DNA of 64,000 bases. It comes from Ensifer adhaerens (GTDB taxonomy: Bacteria; Pseudomonadota; Alphaproteobacteria; Rhizobiales; Rhizobiaceae). Positions within the stretch are counted from its first letter, which is position 1; each line of letters starts with the position of its first letter. Location of the stretch: contig NZ_LAZS01000009.1 in assembly GCF_002007205.1 (NCBI RefSeq), forward strand, positions 124,001-188,000, written 5' to 3'. The translations under genes and the position numbers were made by a program. Below the pieces are notes generated by a model. The model did no database searches. It was given only the letters and a program-made list of their open reading frames with translations, and was not told where the DNA came from. Of this stretch, positions 8,840 to 19,125 are shown in pieces.

Positions 8840-9802
8840 ATGACAATCGCCAAGGCACTTGCGAGTGCAACGATCCTTGCTGCCTGTACGTTCGGCAGCG
8901 CATCGGCCGCCGAGCTGGTCGTCGGCTTTTCGCAGATCGGCTCGGAGTCCGGCTGGCGCGCCGCCGAGACGACGCTGACCAAGCAGCAGGCCGAACAGCG
9001 CGGCATCGACCTCAAATTCGCTGATGCGCAGCAGAAGCAGGAAAACCAGATCAAGGCGATCCGGTCCTTCATCGCGCAAGGCGTGAACGCCATTCTCGTG
9101 GCCCCCGTCGTCGCAACCGGCTGGGACGAGGTACTGCAGGAAGCCAAGGACGCGGAAATTCCGGTCATCCTGCTCGACCGCACGGTCGATTCGTCGAAGG
9201 ACCTTTACCTGACGGCGGTGACTTCCGATCTCGTGCACGAGGGCAATGTTGCCGGCAAATGGCTGGTCGACACGACCGCGGGCAAGCCCTGCAACGTGGT
9301 CGAGCTTCAGGGCACGACCGGTTCCTCTCCGGCGATCGACCGCAAGAAGGGCTTTGAACAGGCGCTTTCCGGGCACGACAACCTGAAGATCATCCGCAGC
9401 CAGACCGGTGACTTCACCCGCACCAAGGGCAAGGAAGTCATGGAAAGCTTCCTCAAGGCCGAGGACGGCGGCAAGAACATCTGCGCGCTCTATGCCCATA
9501 ACGACGACATGGCCGTTGGCGCGATCCAGGCGATCAAGGAAGCCGGCCTGAAGCCCGGCAAGGACATCCTTGTCGTCTCCATCGATGCTGTTCCGGATAT
9601 CTTCCAGGCGATGGCCGCCGGCGAGGCCAATGCCACGGTCGAGCTGACGCCGAACATGGCCGGTCCCGCCTTCGACGCACTTGCCGCTTACCAGAAGGAT
9701 GGCACGGCGCCGCCGAAATGGATCCAGACGGAATCGAAACTCTACACTCAGGCCGACGAGCCGCTGAAGGTCTACGAGGAAAAGAAGGGCCTCGGCTACT
9801 GA
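8840..9802 (+). CDS. ytfQ: Periplasmic sugar-binding protein, YtfQ type
   Basis: 320 residues. A Sec signal peptide (MTIAKALASATILAACTFG, cut after SASA near residue 23) precedes a type 1 periplasmic-binding fold (AELVVGFSQIGSESGWR) characteristic of YtfQ, the galactofuranose-binding protein of Escherichia coli. It should bind a sugar and feed the ABC importer encoded next. The ATG has GGGAGG at good spacing; the frame extends 17 codons upstream without a site. A GC-rich hairpin follows the stop, as is common after highly expressed binding-protein genes. Furanose specificity is inferred from the family. Confidence 0.88.
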   Translation: MTIAKALASATILAACTFGSASAAELVVGFSQIGSESGWRAAETTLTKQQAEQRGIDLKFADAQQKQENQIKAIRSFIAQGVNAILVAPVVATGWDEVLQEAKDAEIPVILLDRTVDSSKDLYLTAVTSDLVHEGNVAGKWLVDTTAGKPCNVVELQGTTGSSPAIDRKKGFEQALSGHDNLKIIRSQTGDFTRTKGKEVMESFLKAEDGGKNICALYAHNDDMAVGAIQAIKEAGLKPGKDILVVSIDAVPDIFQAMAAGEANATVELTPNMAGPAFDALAAYQKDGTAPPKWIQTESKLYTQADEPLKVYEEKKGLGY

Positions 9803-9810
9803 TGTCGGCC

Positions 9811-9850
9811 GTGGCCCGCGCTGCTTCTCGCGCGGGCCACGCTCTTTTCC
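9811..9850 (+). terminator. Intercistronic hairpin after the ytfQ-type gene
   Basis: A perfect 10-base stem (GTGGCCCGCG at 9811-9820, CGCGGGCCAC at 9831-9840) with a ten-base loop, followed by GCTCTTTTCC. Because the ATPase gene continues 86 bases later, it probably acts as a partial terminator or 3' stabiliser that raises binding-protein mRNA over the rest of the operon. Confidence 0.65.
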
Positions 9851-9936
9851 ACGTTTTCGGCTGAAGCGTGCCGCTTGCCGCGGCGAGACGCTGTGCTTCA
9901 TGTCCGGCAGATACCAGCATCGCGGAGACGGTATCG

Positions 9937-11451
9937 ATGCAGACCAATGACGACATTCTCCAGGCGATCCGGATCGAAAAGACCTTTCCGGGGACCAGAG
10001 CCCTCGACAAGGTCGATTTTCACCTCAGGCGCGGAGAGGTTCATGCGCTGCTTGGCGAAAACGGCGCCGGCAAGTCGACCCTGATCAAATGTCTGACCGG
10101 CGCCTATCGCCGCGACGGCGGCGCCATCCTGCTCGATGATACCGAGGTCGACCCGCGCGACACGTTCGAGGCCCAGGCGCTCGGCATCGGCACGGTCTAC
10201 CAGGAGGTCAACCTGCTGCCGAACCTGACGGTTGCCGAGAACCTCTTCCTCGGGCGCCAGCCGCGCCGCTTCGGCATGGTCGACGCCCGTGCCATGAATC
10301 GGCGGGCACGGGATCTGCTTGCCGATTATGAACTCGACATCGACGTCACCCGCGATCTCGCCAGCTATTCGGTGGCGATCCAGCAGGTGGTCGCCATTGC
10401 CCGCGCCGTCGATCTCTCCGGCAAGGTGCTGATCCTCGACGAGCCGACGGCGAGCCTCGATGCGCATGAGGTGGCGATGCTGTTCCGCATTATCCGGCGC
10501 CTCAAGGCACGCGGGCTCGGCATCGTCTTCGTCACCCACTTCCTCGAACAGGTCTATGAGATCTCCGATCGGATAACGGTTCTCAGGAACGGGCAACTCG
10601 TCGGAACGCGTGAAACCGCCAGTCTCGATCGCCGCGAGCTGATCGCGATGATGATCGGGCGTGAGCTGGCGGCGGAAATCCACGCGCCGCGCGCTGAGGC
10701 CCAGCAAGGGCCGTTGCGCTACCGCTTTCGCAACTATGGCCGCAAGGGCCGCGTCCGCCCCTTCGACCTCGATGTCCGCGCCGGTGAAGTGGTCGGCATG
10801 GCCGGCCTGCTTGGCTCCGGGCGAACGGAAACGGCGGAGCTTCTCTTCGGCGCCCATCGCGCCGACAGCGGCGAAGCCGAGATCGATGGCCGCGCGGTCG
10901 ATCTTGCGTCACCACGCGCCGCCATCCGCCATCGCTTCGGCTTCTGCCCGGAGGATCGCAAGACTTCAGGCATTGTCGGCGATCTCTCGGTGCGCGAGAA
11001 CATCGTGCTGGCGCTGCAGGCCCGCCGTGGCTGGACCCGGCCGATCTCGCGGGCGGAGCAGAACCGGCTGGCGGACCACTATATCCGCGCGCTCGATATC
11101 CGCACGGCCGATCGGGAGAAGCCGATCAAGCTTCTGTCCGGCGGCAACCAGCAAAAGGCGATCCTCGCGCGCTGGCTCGCGACCGAGCCCGAATTTCTGA
11201 TCCTGGATGAGCCGACGCGCGGCATCGATGTCGGCGCCCATGCGGAAATCGTCAAGCTGATCGAGGCGCTACGCGAGAAGGGCCTGTCCTTGATCGTCGT
11301 CTCCTCGGAAATCGAGGAACTGGTTGCCTACAGCACCCGGGTCATCGTGCTTCGGGACCGGGCCCATGTCGCCGAACTCGACGGCACCCGGATCACGGCC
11401 GATCAGATCGTCGAAGCGATCGCCGCAACCAATGAAAGGAGGACGTCGTGA
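9937..11451 (+). CDS. ytfR: Sugar ABC transporter ATPase, tandem domains, YtfR type
   Basis: 504 residues with two ABC domains as in RbsA/YtfR. The first has Walker A GENGAGKST, Walker B VLILDEPTASLD and a degenerate signature. The second has a degenerate Walker A (GLLGSGRTE), an intact signature (LSGGNQQKA) and Walker B FLILDEPTRGID. This alternation of intact and degenerate sites is normal for the family. It powers the YtfT/YjfF permeases at the cytoplasmic membrane. The start MQTNDD was chosen for a GGAG box about ten bases upstream and the typical N-terminus. Its TGA overlaps the GTG start of the next gene. Confidence 0.9.
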   Translation: MQTNDDILQAIRIEKTFPGTRALDKVDFHLRRGEVHALLGENGAGKSTLIKCLTGAYRRDGGAILLDDTEVDPRDTFEAQALGIGTVYQEVNLLPNLTVAENLFLGRQPRRFGMVDARAMNRRARDLLADYELDIDVTRDLASYSVAIQQVVAIARAVDLSGKVLILDEPTASLDAHEVAMLFRIIRRLKARGLGIVFVTHFLEQVYEISDRITVLRNGQLVGTRETASLDRRELIAMMIGRELAAEIHAPRAEAQQGPLRYRFRNYGRKGRVRPFDLDVRAGEVVGMAGLLGSGRTETAELLFGAHRADSGEAEIDGRAVDLASPRAAIRHRFGFCPEDRKTSGIVGDLSVRENIVLALQARRGWTRPISRAEQNRLADHYIRALDIRTADREKPIKLLSGGNQQKAILARWLATEPEFLILDEPTRGIDVGAHAEIVKLIEALREKGLSLIVVSSEIEELVAYSTRVIVLRDRAHVAELDGTRITADQIVEAIAATNERRTS

Positions 11452-12473
11452 CGTCGTTCCTCAGGCTCTATTTCAACCGGTTGCTGCCGCAACTGATCGC
11501 GCTCGGCATAATCGTTGTGGCGGTGTCGCTGGTTTTTCCCGGCTTCCTCAACCTGCAGATCCAGAACGGCCGCCTCTATGGCAGCCTCGTCGATATCCTC
11601 AACCGCGGCGCGCCCGTGGTGCTTCTGGCGATCGGCATGACGGTCGTCATCGCCACCAAGGGCATCGATCTCTCGGTCGGCGCGGTCATGGCGATCTGCG
11701 GCGCAACGGCCGCCGCGGCGATCACGTCGGGACACTCGCTCGCTGCAACGCTGCTGATCACGCTTGGCGTCGGTATACTTTGCGGTCTCTGGAACGGGGT
11801 GCTGGTGGCGGTGCTCGACATCCAGCCGATCATCGCGACGCTGGTCCTGATGGTCGCCGGGCGCGGCATCGCCCAACTCGTCACCGAAGGCGCGATCCTG
11901 ACCTTCAATGATCCCGGGCTCATCTTCATTGGCAGCGGTTCCTTTGCCGGCCTGCCGATGCCGGTCGTGATCTGGCTGGTCTTCGGCACACTGGTCGCGA
12001 TGCTCGTCCGGCGCACCGCGCTCGGCATGCTGATCGAGGCGGTCGGCATCAATCGCCAGGCGAGCACGCTCTCCGGCGTGCTGACGCCTGTGCTCTTGAT
12101 CGTCGCCTATGTGCTTTCCGGTCTCTGCGCTGCCATCGCCGGCATTATCGCCGCCGCCGATATCCGCGGCGCCGATGCCAACAATGCCGGGCTCTGGCTG
12201 GAGCTTGATGCCATTCTTGCCGTCGTCGTCGGCGGCACGTCGCTGCTCGGCGGCCGCTTCAGCATCGCCGCATCGGTGCTCGGCGCGATCATCATCCAGG
12301 CGATCAACACTGGCATCCTGCTCTCGGGTTTTCCGCCGGAGTTCAACCTGATCATCAAGGCCGCGATCATCGTCTTCATCCTGGTGCTTCAGTCGCCGCG
12401 GTTCCGCACCGCCTTTGCCTTCCTCGTGCCGGCGCGCGGTGCGAGCAAACCGAGCGAGCGAGCCGCAAAATGA
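11448..12473 (+). CDS. ytfT: Sugar ABC transporter permease, YtfT type
   Basis: 341 residues of the branched-chain/ribose permease superfamily (BPD_transp_2), with about eight to ten membrane segments and the diagnostic GIDLSVGAVMAI motif (about residue 73). It starts with GTG overlapping the upstream TGA (GTGA), behind a strong AAGGAGG box. It pairs with the overlapping YjfF-type permease to form the transmembrane channel. Substrate, probably a furanose sugar, is inferred from family and operon order. Confidence 0.88.
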   Translation: MTSFLRLYFNRLLPQLIALGIIVVAVSLVFPGFLNLQIQNGRLYGSLVDILNRGAPVVLLAIGMTVVIATKGIDLSVGAVMAICGATAAAAITSGHSLAATLLITLGVGILCGLWNGVLVAVLDIQPIIATLVLMVAGRGIAQLVTEGAILTFNDPGLIFIGSGSFAGLPMPVVIWLVFGTLVAMLVRRTALGMLIEAVGINRQASTLSGVLTPVLLIVAYVLSGLCAAIAGIIAAADIRGADANNAGLWLELDAILAVVVGGTSLLGGRFSIAASVLGAIIIQAINTGILLSGFPPEFNLIIKAAIIVFILVLQSPRFRTAFAFLVPARGASKPSERAAK

Positions 12474-13438
12474 AGCCGAAATATCTTCCGCTCACGGCGA
12501 CGCTGGTGATCTTCCTGCTTGGATACGTGATTTGCGTGGCACAGTACCCGAACATGCTGTCGACACGGGTGATCGGCAATCTCTTGACCGACAACGCCTT
12601 TCTCGGCATTGCCGCCGTCGGCATGACCTTCGTCATCCTCTCGGGCGGCATCGATCTGTCGATCGGCTCGGTCATCGCCTTCACCGGCGTGTTTCTTGCC
12701 GTGGTGCTGGAACACACGAGCCTTCATCCGCTCATCGCCTTTGCGTTGGTTCTTGCGATCGCGACGCTCTTCGGCGCCGCGATGGGGGCGGTCATCCACT
12801 ATCTGGAGATGCCGGCCTTCATCGTCACGCTTGCCGGCATGTTCCTCGCCCGCGGCATGGCCTTCGTGCTGTCGATCGACAGCATTCCGATCAAGCATCC
12901 CTTCTACGCGACCTTGAAGGGGCTTTACTTCAAGCTGCCGGGTGGCGGGCGCATCACGCTGATCGGCGGGCTGATGCTGCTCGTCTTCGCGGCAGGTATC
13001 CTGATCGCGCACCGAACCCGTTTCGGCACCAATGTCTACGCGCTCGGCGGCGGCACGGCGACGTCGCGGCTGATGGGCGTTCCGGTCGCGGCAACGACGA
13101 TCCGCATCTACGCGCTCTCGGGCCTGCTTGCGGGATTGTCCGGCATTGTCTTTTCGCTCTACACCTCGGCCGGCTATTCGCTTGCCGCCGTCGGCGTCGA
13201 GCTGGATGCAATCACCGCCGTGGTCATCGGCGGGACGCTCCTGACCGGAGGCTCGGGTTTCGTCGCCGGCACGTTGGTCGGCATCCTCATCCAGGGCCTG
13301 ATCCAGACCTACATCACCTTCGACGGATCGCTGTCGAGCTGGTGGACGAAGATCCTGATCGGCCTTTTGCTCTTTGCTTTCATCCTTCTGCAGAAAGGCA
13401 TCATCCTCGTCTCGCGTCACCGCCAGCAGCGGGCGTGA
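12470..13438 (+). CDS. yjfF: Sugar ABC transporter permease, YjfF type
   Basis: 322 residues, BPD_transp_2 family, with the GGIDLSIGSVIAFTG motif (about residue 58) and many hydrophobic segments. Its ATG overlaps the stop of the YtfT-type gene (ATGA). The operon order Q-R-T-F is the same as the ytfQRT-yjfF galactofuranose system of Escherichia coli. The regulator gene follows after 15 bases. Confidence 0.88.
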   Translation: MKPKYLPLTATLVIFLLGYVICVAQYPNMLSTRVIGNLLTDNAFLGIAAVGMTFVILSGGIDLSIGSVIAFTGVFLAVVLEHTSLHPLIAFALVLAIATLFGAAMGAVIHYLEMPAFIVTLAGMFLARGMAFVLSIDSIPIKHPFYATLKGLYFKLPGGGRITLIGGLMLLVFAAGILIAHRTRFGTNVYALGGGTATSRLMGVPVAATTIRIYALSGLLAGLSGIVFSLYTSAGYSLAAVGVELDAITAVVIGGTLLTGGSGFVAGTLVGILIQGLIQTYITFDGSLSSWWTKILIGLLLFAFILLQKGIILVSRHRQQRA

Positions 13439-13453
13439 GGCAGGGGTCGCGCG

Positions 13454-14188
13454 ATGTGGCCGTCCCTCCATCAGCCGCGCAAACGCACGAGCCACCGGCT
13501 CGTCGTCGAGGAACTCGGCCAGGCGGTCGTCGGAGGGGAATTCGCGGTCGGGGACATCCTGCCTGGCGACGTCGAGCTTGCTGCGCGCTTCAACGTCTCC
13601 CGTACGGTGCTGCGCGAGGCGATGAAGACACTCGCCGCCAAGGGGCTCGTCATTGCCCGCGCCCGCATAGGCACCCGCGTCATGCCGCGGGCGAACTGGA
13701 ACCTGTTCGACGGCGACGTGCTTTCCTGGCATTTCCGGGCCGGTGTCGACGAGGCGTTTCTCCGCCATGTCAGCGAGGTTCGCCTGGCGCTTGAGCCTTA
13801 CGCGGCCGGGCTGGCGGCGCGGCGGGCGACGGACGCCGATATCTCCCAGATGATGCGGCTGGCTGTCGCCATGGGCGATGCCGGCCATAGCGCGCAGACG
13901 CTGGCGCGCGCCGACCTCGAGTTCCACCTCCGGCTGCTCGAGGCGTCGCTCAATCCTTTCATGCAGACCGTCGGCAGCCTGATCGAGGCGGCGCTGATCG
14001 GCGTTTTCCGGCTGAGCAATGCTGCAACCGATGGCGCCGAGATCGACCGGGTCGCCGTCGCGCATATCCGCATCGTCGAGCAGATCCGGCTTCGCAACGA
14101 GGAAGGCGCGCGAGACGCCATGGAGCACGTGATCCGCGTCGGGCAGCAGCAGCTGATCGCAAGCTTGAAGGCACTTGGCCGAGCTTAG
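13454..14188 (+). CDS. FadR-subfamily GntR transcriptional regulator
   Basis: 244 residues: an N-terminal winged helix (LAARFNVSRTVLREAMKTLAAKGLV, about 45-70) and a C-terminal all-helical FCD domain (from about 95) that normally binds a carboxylic or sugar-derived ligand with metal help from conserved His/Asp residues. It is the last gene behind the sugar ABC operon, 15 bases after the YjfF-type permease, so it probably regulates that operon in response to a product of the imported sugar. The target site is not identified. Confidence 0.82.
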   Translation: MWPSLHQPRKRTSHRLVVEELGQAVVGGEFAVGDILPGDVELAARFNVSRTVLREAMKTLAAKGLVIARARIGTRVMPRANWNLFDGDVLSWHFRAGVDEAFLRHVSEVRLALEPYAAGLAARRATDADISQMMRLAVAMGDAGHSAQTLARADLEFHLRLLEASLNPFMQTVGSLIEAALIGVFRLSNAATDGAEIDRVAVAHIRIVEQIRLRNEEGARDAMEHVIRVGQQQLIASLKALGRA

Positions 14189-14302
14189 ACGTGCGCGCGG
14201 TGCCGCTTGGCTTCACCGGCCATGTGGGCGTAGGCTGCGGTGGGCGGCGAAGCCACAGGGCGATGCGGCGAGGTCGGAGCCAGAGCGAGCGGAGAGGGCA
14301 AG

Positions 14303-15829
14303 GTGACGGAACAGGATGTTCTGATCGTCGGCGCGGGACCGACCGGCCTTGTGCTTGCCCTCTGGCTGGCGGCCCAGGGCGTGAAGGTCCGGATCATCGA
14401 CAAGAACACTGGCCCCGGCCCGACGTCGCGGGCGATGGTCGTGCATGCGCGAACGCTCGAACTTTACCGACAGCTTGATCTGGCCGATGCGGCGGTCGAG
14501 GCGGGGCACCGCAACCCTTCGGTCAATCTCTGGGCGAAGGGCAGGGTCAGGGCGCGCATATCCTTCAGCCCGACGGGCGGGAAACTGACGCCCTATCCGT
14601 TCGTGCTGGTCTATCCGCAGGACCATCACGAGCGGCTGCTTGAGGCGCGACTGGAGGCCTTGGGCGTGAAGGTCGAACGACAGACCGAGTTGGTCGACTT
14701 CGAACATGACGCCGCCGGGGTGAGCGCCCGCCTGCGGTTGCCGGGTGGCGGCTCGGAGGTCTGCGCGGCGCAGTATCTTGCCGGATGCGACGGGGCGCGC
14801 TCGCCGGTCCGGCACGGGCTGGAGATCGATTTCGCCGGAGGAACCTACGACCAGACCTTTTACGTCGCCGACGTCGAAGCGAGCGGCTCGACGGCCAACG
14901 GGCAAGTCCATATTTCGCTCGAAACCGGTGATTTCGTCGCCTTGCTCGCCTATGCCGAGGGGCGGGGCCGCCTCATCGGTCTGGTGCGGGAGACGCGGGA
15001 GGATGCAGACGCACTCACCTTCGCCGATGTGAGCCATCGCGCCATCGAAAGCCTTCGCCTCACCGTCGACAAGGTCAACTGGTTCTCCACCTACCGTGTG
15101 CATCATCGTGTCGCCGATCGCTTCGGGCGCGGGCGCGTGTTTCTGCTCGGCGACGCTGCGCATGTGCATAGTCCTGTCGGCGGCCAGGGCATGAACACCG
15201 GCATCGGCGACGCCATCAATCTGGCCTGGAAGCTTGCAGCGGTGCTGAAGGGACAGGCGCCGGACCGCCTGCTCGCCAGCTATGAAGGCGAACGGATCGC
15301 ATTTGCCCGCCAGCTTGTCGAAACGACCGACCGGCTGTTCACCTTCGTGACGGCCGAAGGCAGCGTCGCGGATTTCCTGCGCGTCCACGTCGCCCCAGCC
15401 TTGGCTGGTGTCGCCTACCGCGTCGGCGGTGTCAGGGAGTTCCTGTTTCGCATCCTGTCGCAGACGCAGCTCAACTATCGCGGCGGCCCCTTGAGCCGGA
15501 GTGCGCGCGGCCGGGTGCAGGGCGGCGATCGGCTGCCCTGGCTAGGCATCAATGGCCTCGACAATTACGCTTCGCTGGCGGCCATCGCCTGGCAGGTGCA
15601 TATCTATGGCGAGGCGCATAACGACATAAGAGCTTGGTGCGCGGCCAAGCACATGCCGCTTCACGTCTTCCCATGGGGCGAGCAACAGGCCGCCGCCGGC
15701 CTGGCGCGGGATGCCGCCTATCTGTTGCGTCCGGACACCTATGTGGCGGTGGTTGCGGATCGCGCGATGCCGGAAGCCCTCGAAACCTACTTCGCCGAAC
15801 AGGGGATCCGCCTGTCGGCACCGGCTTGA
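14303..15829 (+). CDS. FAD-dependent aromatic hydroxylase (PheA/TfdB family)
   Basis: 508 residues. A Rossmann FAD motif lies at the N-terminus (VGAGPTG, residues 9-15), and the second FAD/ribityl motif GDAAHVHSPVGGQGMN near residue 283. A C-terminal thioredoxin-like domain is typical of phenol and 2,4-dichlorophenol hydroxylases. Such enzymes use NAD(P)H and O2 to hydroxylate an aromatic ring. The GTG start has GGAG eight bases upstream; an ATG 21 codons earlier lacks a good site. It follows the FadR-type regulator by 114 bases on the same strand, but no ring-cleavage gene is nearby, so its pathway is unclear. Confidence 0.8.
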   Translation: MTEQDVLIVGAGPTGLVLALWLAAQGVKVRIIDKNTGPGPTSRAMVVHARTLELYRQLDLADAAVEAGHRNPSVNLWAKGRVRARISFSPTGGKLTPYPFVLVYPQDHHERLLEARLEALGVKVERQTELVDFEHDAAGVSARLRLPGGGSEVCAAQYLAGCDGARSPVRHGLEIDFAGGTYDQTFYVADVEASGSTANGQVHISLETGDFVALLAYAEGRGRLIGLVRETREDADALTFADVSHRAIESLRLTVDKVNWFSTYRVHHRVADRFGRGRVFLLGDAAHVHSPVGGQGMNTGIGDAINLAWKLAAVLKGQAPDRLLASYEGERIAFARQLVETTDRLFTFVTAEGSVADFLRVHVAPALAGVAYRVGGVREFLFRILSQTQLNYRGGPLSRSARGRVQGGDRLPWLGINGLDNYASLAAIAWQVHIYGEAHNDIRAWCAAKHMPLHVFPWGEQQAAAGLARDAAYLLRPDTYVAVVADRAMPEALETYFAEQGIRLSAPA

Positions 15830-15933
15830 GATTTCCCGAGACGGCCGCGGTGTGCCGCCGATGTTTGGTCGCAAGGGGCGTCAAGCCGAGACGAGAGACA
15901 CGATCCCTTTGTGGGCATGAACTCGACCGGCCG

Positions 15934-18900
15934 TCAGTGGCCGGCCGGCGTCTCGACCTTGCCTTCCGCTGCTTCGCCTTCAACGGCCGGATGCCGGGAA
16001 ATGCCCACGAGCTTGTGGCCGCGTTCCCGCAGCCACTGGAAGGCGACGTAGAGCGCCGGGATGACGAAGATGCCGACGAGCGCTGCGGCAAGCATGCCGC
16101 CAGCGACACCGGTGCCGACCGCGCGACGGCTGAGCTCGCCGGCGCCCTTGGCGACCACCAGCGGCACCAGGCCAACGATGAAGGCGAAGCTCGTCATCAT
16201 CACGGCGCGGAAGCGGGCGCGCGCGCCCTCGATCGCCGCATCGACGATGCTCGCTCCAGCCTCGCGGTGCGCCTTGGCGAACTCGACGATCAGGATCGCG
16301 TTCTTCGAGGCGAGCGCGATCAGCACGACGAGGCCGATCTGGGCGTAGATGTCGAAGGACAGGCCCGCGACGAGCACGGACAAGAGCGCACCCGAGACGC
16401 CGAAGGCAACCGACAGGAGCACCGGCACGGGGATCGTCCAGCTTTCGTAGAGCGCGACGAGGAAGAGGTAGGCGAACAGCACGGCCATCGCCAGGATGGC
16501 GGTGGTCTTGCCGGCCGCCTCCAGTTCCTGCAGCGCCGTTCCGGTCCATTCGTAGCTGTAGCCGGGCGGCAGGGTCGAGGCCGACAATGCTTCCATGGCC
16601 GCAAGCGCCTCGCCCGAGGAGTGGCCGGCGGAAGGCTGGCCGTTCAGCGTAATCGAGCGATAATTGTTGTAGCGCACGATCGACTGTGGGCCGACGATAT
16701 AGTCGACCTTGGCGACCGAGGCGACGGGCACCATGTCGCCGCTCGTATTGCGCACGTGCAGGCGCTGGATGTCGTCGACGGCGTTGCGGTCGGCTTGCGC
16801 CGCCTGCATCGTCACCTTCCAGGTGCGGCCGAACAGGTTGAAGTCGTTGACATAGTAGCTGCCGAGCGTGCCCTGCAGCGTGGTGAAGAGATCGCTGACC
16901 GAGACGCCGAGGGCCTGCAGGCGGTCGCGGTCGATATCGAGATAGAGCTGCGGCGAGCTTGCCGAATAGGTGGTGAAGGTCGGCCCGAGCGCCGGGTTCT
17001 GGTTGGCGGCGATGATCAGCCCGCCCGCCGTTGCCGACAGATCGGCGACGGAACGGCCCTGCAGGTCGAGCAACTGGTACTCGAAGCCCGAGCCGGTGCC
17101 GAGGCCCATGATCGGCGGCAGGTTGAAGGCGAAGATCTGCGCGCCGCGGATCGCCTGGCCCTTGACCATGGTCGTGCGGATCGCCGCCTCGACGCCGGCC
17201 GCATCGCTCAGGCGCTCCGCAAAGGGTTTCATCGTGACGATCGCGAAGGCCGAGTTGGACTTCGACAAACCGTCGAGGAAGGAGTAGCCGGTGACGGTGA
17301 TGACGTTGGCAACGCCCTCGATGCCGCCGAGCATCGTCTCGACCTGTTTCACGACTTCGTCGGTACGGTTGTAGGAGGCGCCTTCCGGCAGACGGATTTC
17401 CGTGAAGAAAGCGCCCTGGTCTTCCGCCGGCAGGAAGCCGGTCGGCACGACCTTGAAGAGGAAGCCCGTGGCGACGAAGGCGACGGCCAGCAGTGCGAGC
17501 CCGATGATGGCGCGCCGGGCGATGTGTCCGGCGACAAAGGCATAGCCGTCGCGCCCCTTGTCGATGGTGCGCGAGATGTAACCGAGGATGCCGCGCTTCG
17601 GCCCATGATGGGGTTTCAAGAGCACCGCGCAGAGCGCCGGGCTCAAGGTTAGCGCGTTGATCGCCGAGATCACCATCGACACCGAGACGGCGACGGCAAA
17701 CTGCTGGAAGAGCTGGCCGCTCAGACCCGGGATAAAGGCGACGGGCACGAAGACGGAGAGCAGCACGAGGGTGATGGCGACAATGGCGCCGGTGATTTCG
17801 CCCATCGCCCGCCTTGCCGCTTCCGCAGCCGATAGGCCTGGATTTTCCTCCATTACCCGCTCGACGTTTTCGACCACCACGATCGCGTCGTCTACGACGA
17901 TGCCGATCGCCAGCACCATGGCGAGCAGCGACACGGTGTTGAGCGAGAAGCCCATGGCGAGCAGCACGGCGAAGGTGCCGATGAGTGCGACAGGAACGGC
18001 AACGAGCGGGATCAGCGTCGCCCGCCAGTTTCCGAGGAACAGGAAGACGATGATGATGACGAGGATGAAGGCTTCAAAGAGCGTCTCCTCGACGTTGTCG
18101 ACGCTGGCTTCGACGAACTGCGCCGTGTCGTAGGCGACCGAATAGGTGAGGCCCGGCGGGAAGGACTTCGACAACCGCTCCATCGCATCCTGCACGCCCT
18201 TGGCGGCGGCAAGCGCGTTGGCGCCTGGCGCCTGGTAGGTGCCGATCATGGCGACGGGCTTGCCGTTGATCCGGGCGTTCGAATCCGAGCTTGCGGCGCC
18301 GAGGTCTACGCGCGCGACGTCGCGGATGCGCACATAGGACCCGTCGGGCCTTGCGCGCAAAACCACGTCCTCGAATTGCTTGGGATCGGTCAGGCGCCCT
18401 TGCGTCTGCAGGTTCAATTGGAACAGCGGGTCGTCGGTCATCGGCTGGGCGCCGATGCGGCCGATGGCGGCCTGGACGTTCTGGGCCTTCAGCGCGTTGA
18501 TCACATCGGTCGGCGTCAGGTCGAGGCTGGTCATCCGGTCGATGTCGAGCACGACGCGCATCGAGTAGTCCTGGGCGCCGAAGAGCTGGGCATCGCCGAC
18601 GCCGGGCACGCGCTTGACCGTATCGAGCACGTTGATCGTCGCGTAGTTGGACAGGAACAGGCTATCGAAGTCCTGTTTCTCGTCGGCCGCATAGATGGTG
18701 ACCACCTGCATCAGCGCCGAGGACTTCTTGCGCACGCTGACGCCGCTCTGCTTGACCTCGGAGGGCAGGCCGGCCTCGGCGAGCGACACGCGGTTCTGCA
18801 CGTTGACGGTGGCGATATCAGGATCGGTGCCGACGGCGAAGGTGACGGTCAGCGTATAGGAGCCGTCGGCGCCGCTCGTCGATTTCATGTAGAGCATGTC

Positions 18901-19122
18901 GTCGACGCCGACGACTTTGCTTTCGATCGGCTGGGCGACGGTGGTTTCGACCACGTCGGCGCCGGCGCCGGGATAACTGGCGGTGACGCTCACCTGCGGC
19001 GGTACGATGTCGGGGAATTGCGCAATCGGCAGACGGGTGAGCGCAAGCAGACCCGCCAGCGTCAGCACGATGGAAATGACCGTGGCGAAGCGCGGGCGAT
19101 CGATAAAGATCTCTGAAATCAT
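15934..19122 (-). CDS. RND multidrug efflux transporter, HAE1 family (AcrB/MexB-like)
   Basis: 1062 residues, the standard length, with the expected pattern: one N-terminal membrane segment ([20 protein letters not shown]), a large periplasmic loop, segments TM2-TM6, a second loop and TM8-TM12. TM4 carries the proton-relay aspartates in [16 protein letters not shown]. It should exchange protons for amphiphilic drugs or metabolites from the periplasm. It begins three bases after the adaptor-protein stop, so the two are one operon. No outer-membrane channel gene is present, so it probably borrows a TolC-like protein encoded elsewhere. Confidence 0.92.
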   Translation of the reverse strand: MISEIFIDRPRFATVISIVLTLAGLLALTRLPIAQFPDIVPPQVSVTASYPGAGADVVETTVAQPIESKVVGVDDMLYMKSTSGADGSYTLTVTFAVGTDPDIATVNVQNRVSLAEAGLPSEVKQSGVSVRKKSSALMQVVTIYAADEKQDFDSLFLSNYATINVLDTVKRVPGVGDAQLFGAQDYSMRVVLDIDRMTSLDLTPTDVINALKAQNVQAAIGRIGAQPMTDDPLFQLNLQTQGRLTDPKQFEDVVLRARPDGSYVRIRDVARVDLGAASSDSNARINGKPVAMIGTYQAPGANALAAAKGVQDAMERLSKSFPPGLTYSVAYDTAQFVEASVDNVEETLFEAFILVIIIVFLFLGNWRATLIPLVAVPVALIGTFAVLLAMGFSLNTVSLLAMVLAIGIVVDDAIVVVENVERVMEENPGLSAAEAARRAMGEITGAIVAITLVLLSVFVPVAFIPGLSGQLFQQFAVAVSVSMVISAINALTLSPALCAVLLKPHHGPKRGILGYISRTIDKGRDGYAFVAGHIARRAIIGLALLAVAFVATGFLFKVVPTGFLPAEDQGAFFTEIRLPEGASYNRTDEVVKQVETMLGGIEGVANVITVTGYSFLDGLSKSNSAFAIVTMKPFAERLSDAAGVEAAIRTTMVKGQAIRGAQIFAFNLPPIMGLGTGSGFEYQLLDLQGRSVADLSATAGGLIIAANQNPALGPTFTTYSASSPQLYLDIDRDRLQALGVSVSDLFTTLQGTLGSYYVNDFNLFGRTWKVTMQAAQADRNAVDDIQRLHVRNTSGDMVPVASVAKVDYIVGPQSIVRYNNYRSITLNGQPSAGHSSGEALAAMEALSASTLPPGYSYEWTGTALQELEAAGKTTAILAMAVLFAYLFLVALYESWTIPVPVLLSVAFGVSGALLSVLVAGLSFDIYAQIGLVVLIALASKNAILIVEFAKAHREAGASIVDAAIEGARARFRAVMMTSFAFIVGLVPLVVAKGAGELSRRAVGTGVAGGMLAAALVGIFVIPALYVAFQWLRERGHKLVGISRHPAVEGEAAEGKVETPAGH

Positions 19123-19125
19123 CGC

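Noticed and set aside
12389-14128. Minus-strand open frame of 579 codons opposite the YjfF permease and FadR regulator
   Set aside because: Charged, low-hydrophobicity shadow of a membrane protein gene; no start site.
15927-15944. GC-rich hairpin CCGGCC-N6-GGCCGG at the end of the RND gene
   Set aside because: It overlaps the RND stop codon, has only a six-base stem and no T-tract, so it is not a convincing terminator.
15634-17652. Plus-strand open frame of 672 codons antisense to the RND transporter
   Set aside because: Opposite a full-length RND gene; composition is typical of a shadow frame.
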